Of a DNA stretch of 64,000 nucleotides, positions 62,395 to 64,000 are shown piece after piece. The notes under the pieces were generated by a model that ran no database searches, was not told the DNA's origin, and saw only the letters and a program-made list of their open reading frames with translations. The position numbers and the translations under genes are program-made. Origin of the DNA: Cyanobium gracile PCC 6307 (GTDB taxonomy: Bacteria > Cyanobacteriota > Cyanobacteriia > PCC-6307 > Cyanobiaceae). The stretch is from positions 1,107,964-1,171,963 of the forward strand of contig NC_019675.1 of assembly GCF_000316515.1 (NCBI RefSeq), given 5' to 3'. Every line of letters begins with the position of its first letter. Position 1 is the stretch's first letter.

Positions 62395-62595
62395 ATGACG
62401 GCCCTCCCCGGCCAGGACTGGCTGGAGGCCGCCCGCCAGGCAGCGGTGCTGATCCCCACCGGCTGCCTGGGGGGCAGCTGCGGCGCCTGCGAGATCGAGG
62501 TCAATGGACGGGTGGTGCGGGCCTGTGTCTCCACCGTGCCCTCCAGTCCCAGCGGCCGGCTGACCGTCAGCCTGGCCAGTGATCCCCACTGGTAG
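62395..62595 (+). CDS. [2Fe-2S] ferredoxin with an unclear start
   Basis: The cluster motif is complete: PTGCLGGSCGACEIEVNG then VVRACVST gives Cys spacing C-x4-C-x2-C plus a fourth Cys, as in plant-type ferredoxins. From ATG 62395 the protein is 66 residues and lacks the first beta strand. In the same frame AITIAWPDGRT upstream looks like that missing strand, but between the cobQ stop and 62395 there is no ATG, GTG or TTG. Only ATC codons (62344, 62350 and later) or a CTG at 62296 could serve. The gene follows cobQ and precedes a GTG-started gene by 5 bases. Confidence 0.75.
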   Translation: MTALPGQDWLEAARQAAVLIPTGCLGGSCGACEIEVNGRVVRACVSTVPSSPSGRLTVSLASDPHW

Positions 62596-62600
62596 GTCGT

Positions 62601-63641
62601 GTGAGTTCCCCCCCCCGGTTCCACATCCTCTCGATCGATTTCCAGGATCTCGATGTGATCTGGAACGTGCGGCTCTTCTATCGGGCTGCGGGCTACGGGT
62701 TCGCCCGTGACGGCGTCGATCCGGATCTCGACCTGCTGGTGATCCTGCGCGGCGATCCGGGCCTGGCCCATCGGGAGCACCGGGGGATCGTGCATGTGTA
62801 CGACTACGTCAAGGAGCTCCAGGTGGACTGGCTCGAGCGCTTTCCCCTGGCCCGTGACATCCGGCTGATCTCCCTGTTCCCACCCGACCCGGTTCCCGAG
62901 GGGCTGCGCTGGGTGCCGGGGTACCTGCCGGTGGTTCCCGAGTTCTGGCAGCGAAGCCCCTTCCGCAAGCGAGCCGGCCGGCCGCTGCACATCGCCAATT
63001 TCAAGCCGATGGGCGACGACCCCTACCAGCAGGATCTGGCCCGGCTGGCCCGCCGGGGGCTGGTGCGGGTCTTCGGTGGCCGCTGGGACAGGCTGGGCCT
63101 GGCCACCCACGGCCTCAGCTACCTGGAAGCGAATCGGCTGCTGGCGAGCGCCTGGTGCTGCTACGGCCTGATGTACCCCTACCAGCGGGGCACCACCCTC
63201 TCCGGCCGCATGTGGCAGGCACCCCTGCATGGCTGTCTGGTGATCAGCGAACAGGGCACCAACCCCCTGGGACTGCCCGGGATCCTTGAAGTGGAACGCT
63301 TCTCCGCGGAGACGCTGCTGAGCGTGGGCTCGATCCGGGAGTGCTGGCAGGTCAGACAGGAGGCCACCCGGTACTGGCGCGAGGCCACCGAGCGGCTGGC
63401 CCTGCAACTGGACCTGCCGGCCTACCGGGGTCCTTCGGCCGCGCAACTGACCAGCTGCGGTCGGGAGCGGCTGGCCCAGCACCTGCAGGTGGTCTGGGGC
63501 CGGCGCCTGGGGCGGACGGCGCGGTGGCTGGCGCCGCCTCCGGTCAGCTGCTGGTGGCGGCGACGGCAGCGGACGCTGCAGGGACTGGGGCGACGCCTGC
63601 AGGGGCCCTCCAGGCCGGGCGGGCAGACAACGAACCGCTGA
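62601..63641 (+). CDS. glycosyltransferase-like protein (unassigned family)
   Basis: 346 residues. FHILSIDFQDLDVIWNVRLF starts a GT-B-like N-terminal domain; the C-terminal half includes YLEANRLLASAWCCYGLMYP, YQRGTTLSGRMWQAPLHGCL and VISEQGTNPLGLPG, a donor-site pattern like CgeB or exostosin-related enzymes. The last 60 residues are basic. The start is GTG 62601. It probably modifies surface glycans; substrate and linkage unknown. It lies 117 bases before the radical SAM gene. Confidence 0.7.
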   Translation: MSSPPRFHILSIDFQDLDVIWNVRLFYRAAGYGFARDGVDPDLDLLVILRGDPGLAHREHRGIVHVYDYVKELQVDWLERFPLARDIRLISLFPPDPVPEGLRWVPGYLPVVPEFWQRSPFRKRAGRPLHIANFKPMGDDPYQQDLARLARRGLVRVFGGRWDRLGLATHGLSYLEANRLLASAWCCYGLMYPYQRGTTLSGRMWQAPLHGCLVISEQGTNPLGLPGILEVERFSAETLLSVGSIRECWQVRQEATRYWREATERLALQLDLPAYRGPSAAQLTSCGRERLAQHLQVVWGRRLGRTARWLAPPPVSCWWRRRQRTLQGLGRRLQGPSRPGGQTTNR

Positions 63642-63758
63642 GAGGCCGCCTCAGCCAGAGCGATGCGGCGTCATCGTCGAATCGAAACCACGGGACCTTC
63701 GATGTCAGCGGGCAGGGGCTACGATGCCATGACGCATGACGTTTTTGTAGGAATCTAG

Positions 63759-64000
63759 ATGGCGCTGCCAACAGTCCTGAAGCGTGCCGTTCCCAAGAAC
63801 GTGCAATCGGCTGTCAAGAGTTTTCTGTGGCCTGAATACTCCCCTGTACCCCCGCCTCAGAAGGTCATTGAATTCTGGGTGGATGTGGTGAGTGGCTGCA
63901 ATCTCCGTTGCACGGCCTGTCCAGTCGGCATGCCCGAGTACACCAACAGCATCGGCCAGAAGCTGACAGAAATGCCGATTGAGCTGTTCGAGAAGATCTG
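63759..64000 (+). CDS. radical SAM protein (3' end missing)
   Basis: The first 80 residues are visible: MALPTVLKRAVPKNVQSAVK, then an N-terminal strand KVIEFWVDVVSGCNLRCTAC with the CxxxCxxC iron-sulphur motif of radical SAM enzymes (C in CNLRCTAC), followed by PVGMPEYTNSIGQKLTEMPI. The good Shine-Dalgarno AGGA is 6 bases before ATG 63759. Function beyond radical SAM chemistry cannot be read from the fragment; neighbours suggest a glycan, lipid or peptide modification role. Confidence 0.9.
   Translation, partial: MALPTVLKRAVPKNVQSAVKSFLWPEYSPVPPPQKVIEFWVDVVSGCNLRCTACPVGMPEYTNSIGQKLTEMPIELFEKI

Overview
The window is very GC-rich and gene-dense and comes from a picocyanobacterium of the Synechococcus/Cyanobium/Prochlorococcus group. 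The evidence is psbD-psbC with the 17-nt overlap and internal GTG start, ycf4, ycf39, petM, a pntA split into two genes, non-discriminating-type gltX, and above all a 62-residue protein lying between tRNA-Trp and tRNA-Asp that matches the picocyanobacterial hyper-conserved protein (PSHCP). The high GC content suggests a Cyanobium-like or subcluster 5.2 strain rather than a low-GC Prochlorococcus; that last step is inference.

Layout: 1-2.5 kb is a translation block (rplS, trnW, PSHCP gene, trnD, gltX). 2.5-9.9 kb holds two small minus-strand genes, polA, two dTDP-rhamnose genes (rfbD, rfbB) and cysS. 9.9-41.3 kb is an accessory surface-glycan and secretion island. It has at least nine glycosyltransferase-like genes (families 2, 4, 9, 47 and 61 types), helical-repeat proteins of unknown function, and a methyltransferase. 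It also has three toxin-antitoxin modules (RHH/PIN at 10 kb, hicAB at 12 kb, RHH/PIN at 23 kb). A type I secretion operon (PpiC-like isomerase, ABC exporter with cyclic-nucleotide-like and degenerate C39 domains, HlyD, small membrane protein) lies at 28.7-34.3 kb. A 254-residue acidic repeat protein at 38.3 kb is a good candidate for its cargo. The stretch from about 16.3 to 21.5 kb is visibly poorer in GC than its surroundings and may have a separate origin.

41.4-64 kb returns to housekeeping and photosynthesis: dxr, a [2Fe-2S] thioredoxin-like ferredoxin, the pntA1-pntA2-pntB transhydrogenase operon, an SF2 helicase, an IF-1-like protein, an RluE-type pseudouridine synthase, ycf39, petM, a bacterial Trm1, ilvH, a lipoprotein cyclophilin, ycf4, psbDC, maf, cobQ and a ferredoxin. 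It ends in two further surface-type genes (a glycosyltransferase-like protein and a truncated radical SAM enzyme).

The most interesting points are these. A secretion operon, a regular 19-20 residue repeat cargo candidate and many glycosyltransferases sit together and could form one secreted-glycoprotein system. Two toxin-antitoxin modules flank one glycosyltransferase gene, each bounded by direct repeats of host gene ends. The third module has tandem perfect palindromes that also encode the end of the upstream gene. A ferredoxin gene has no usual start codon where homology requires one.
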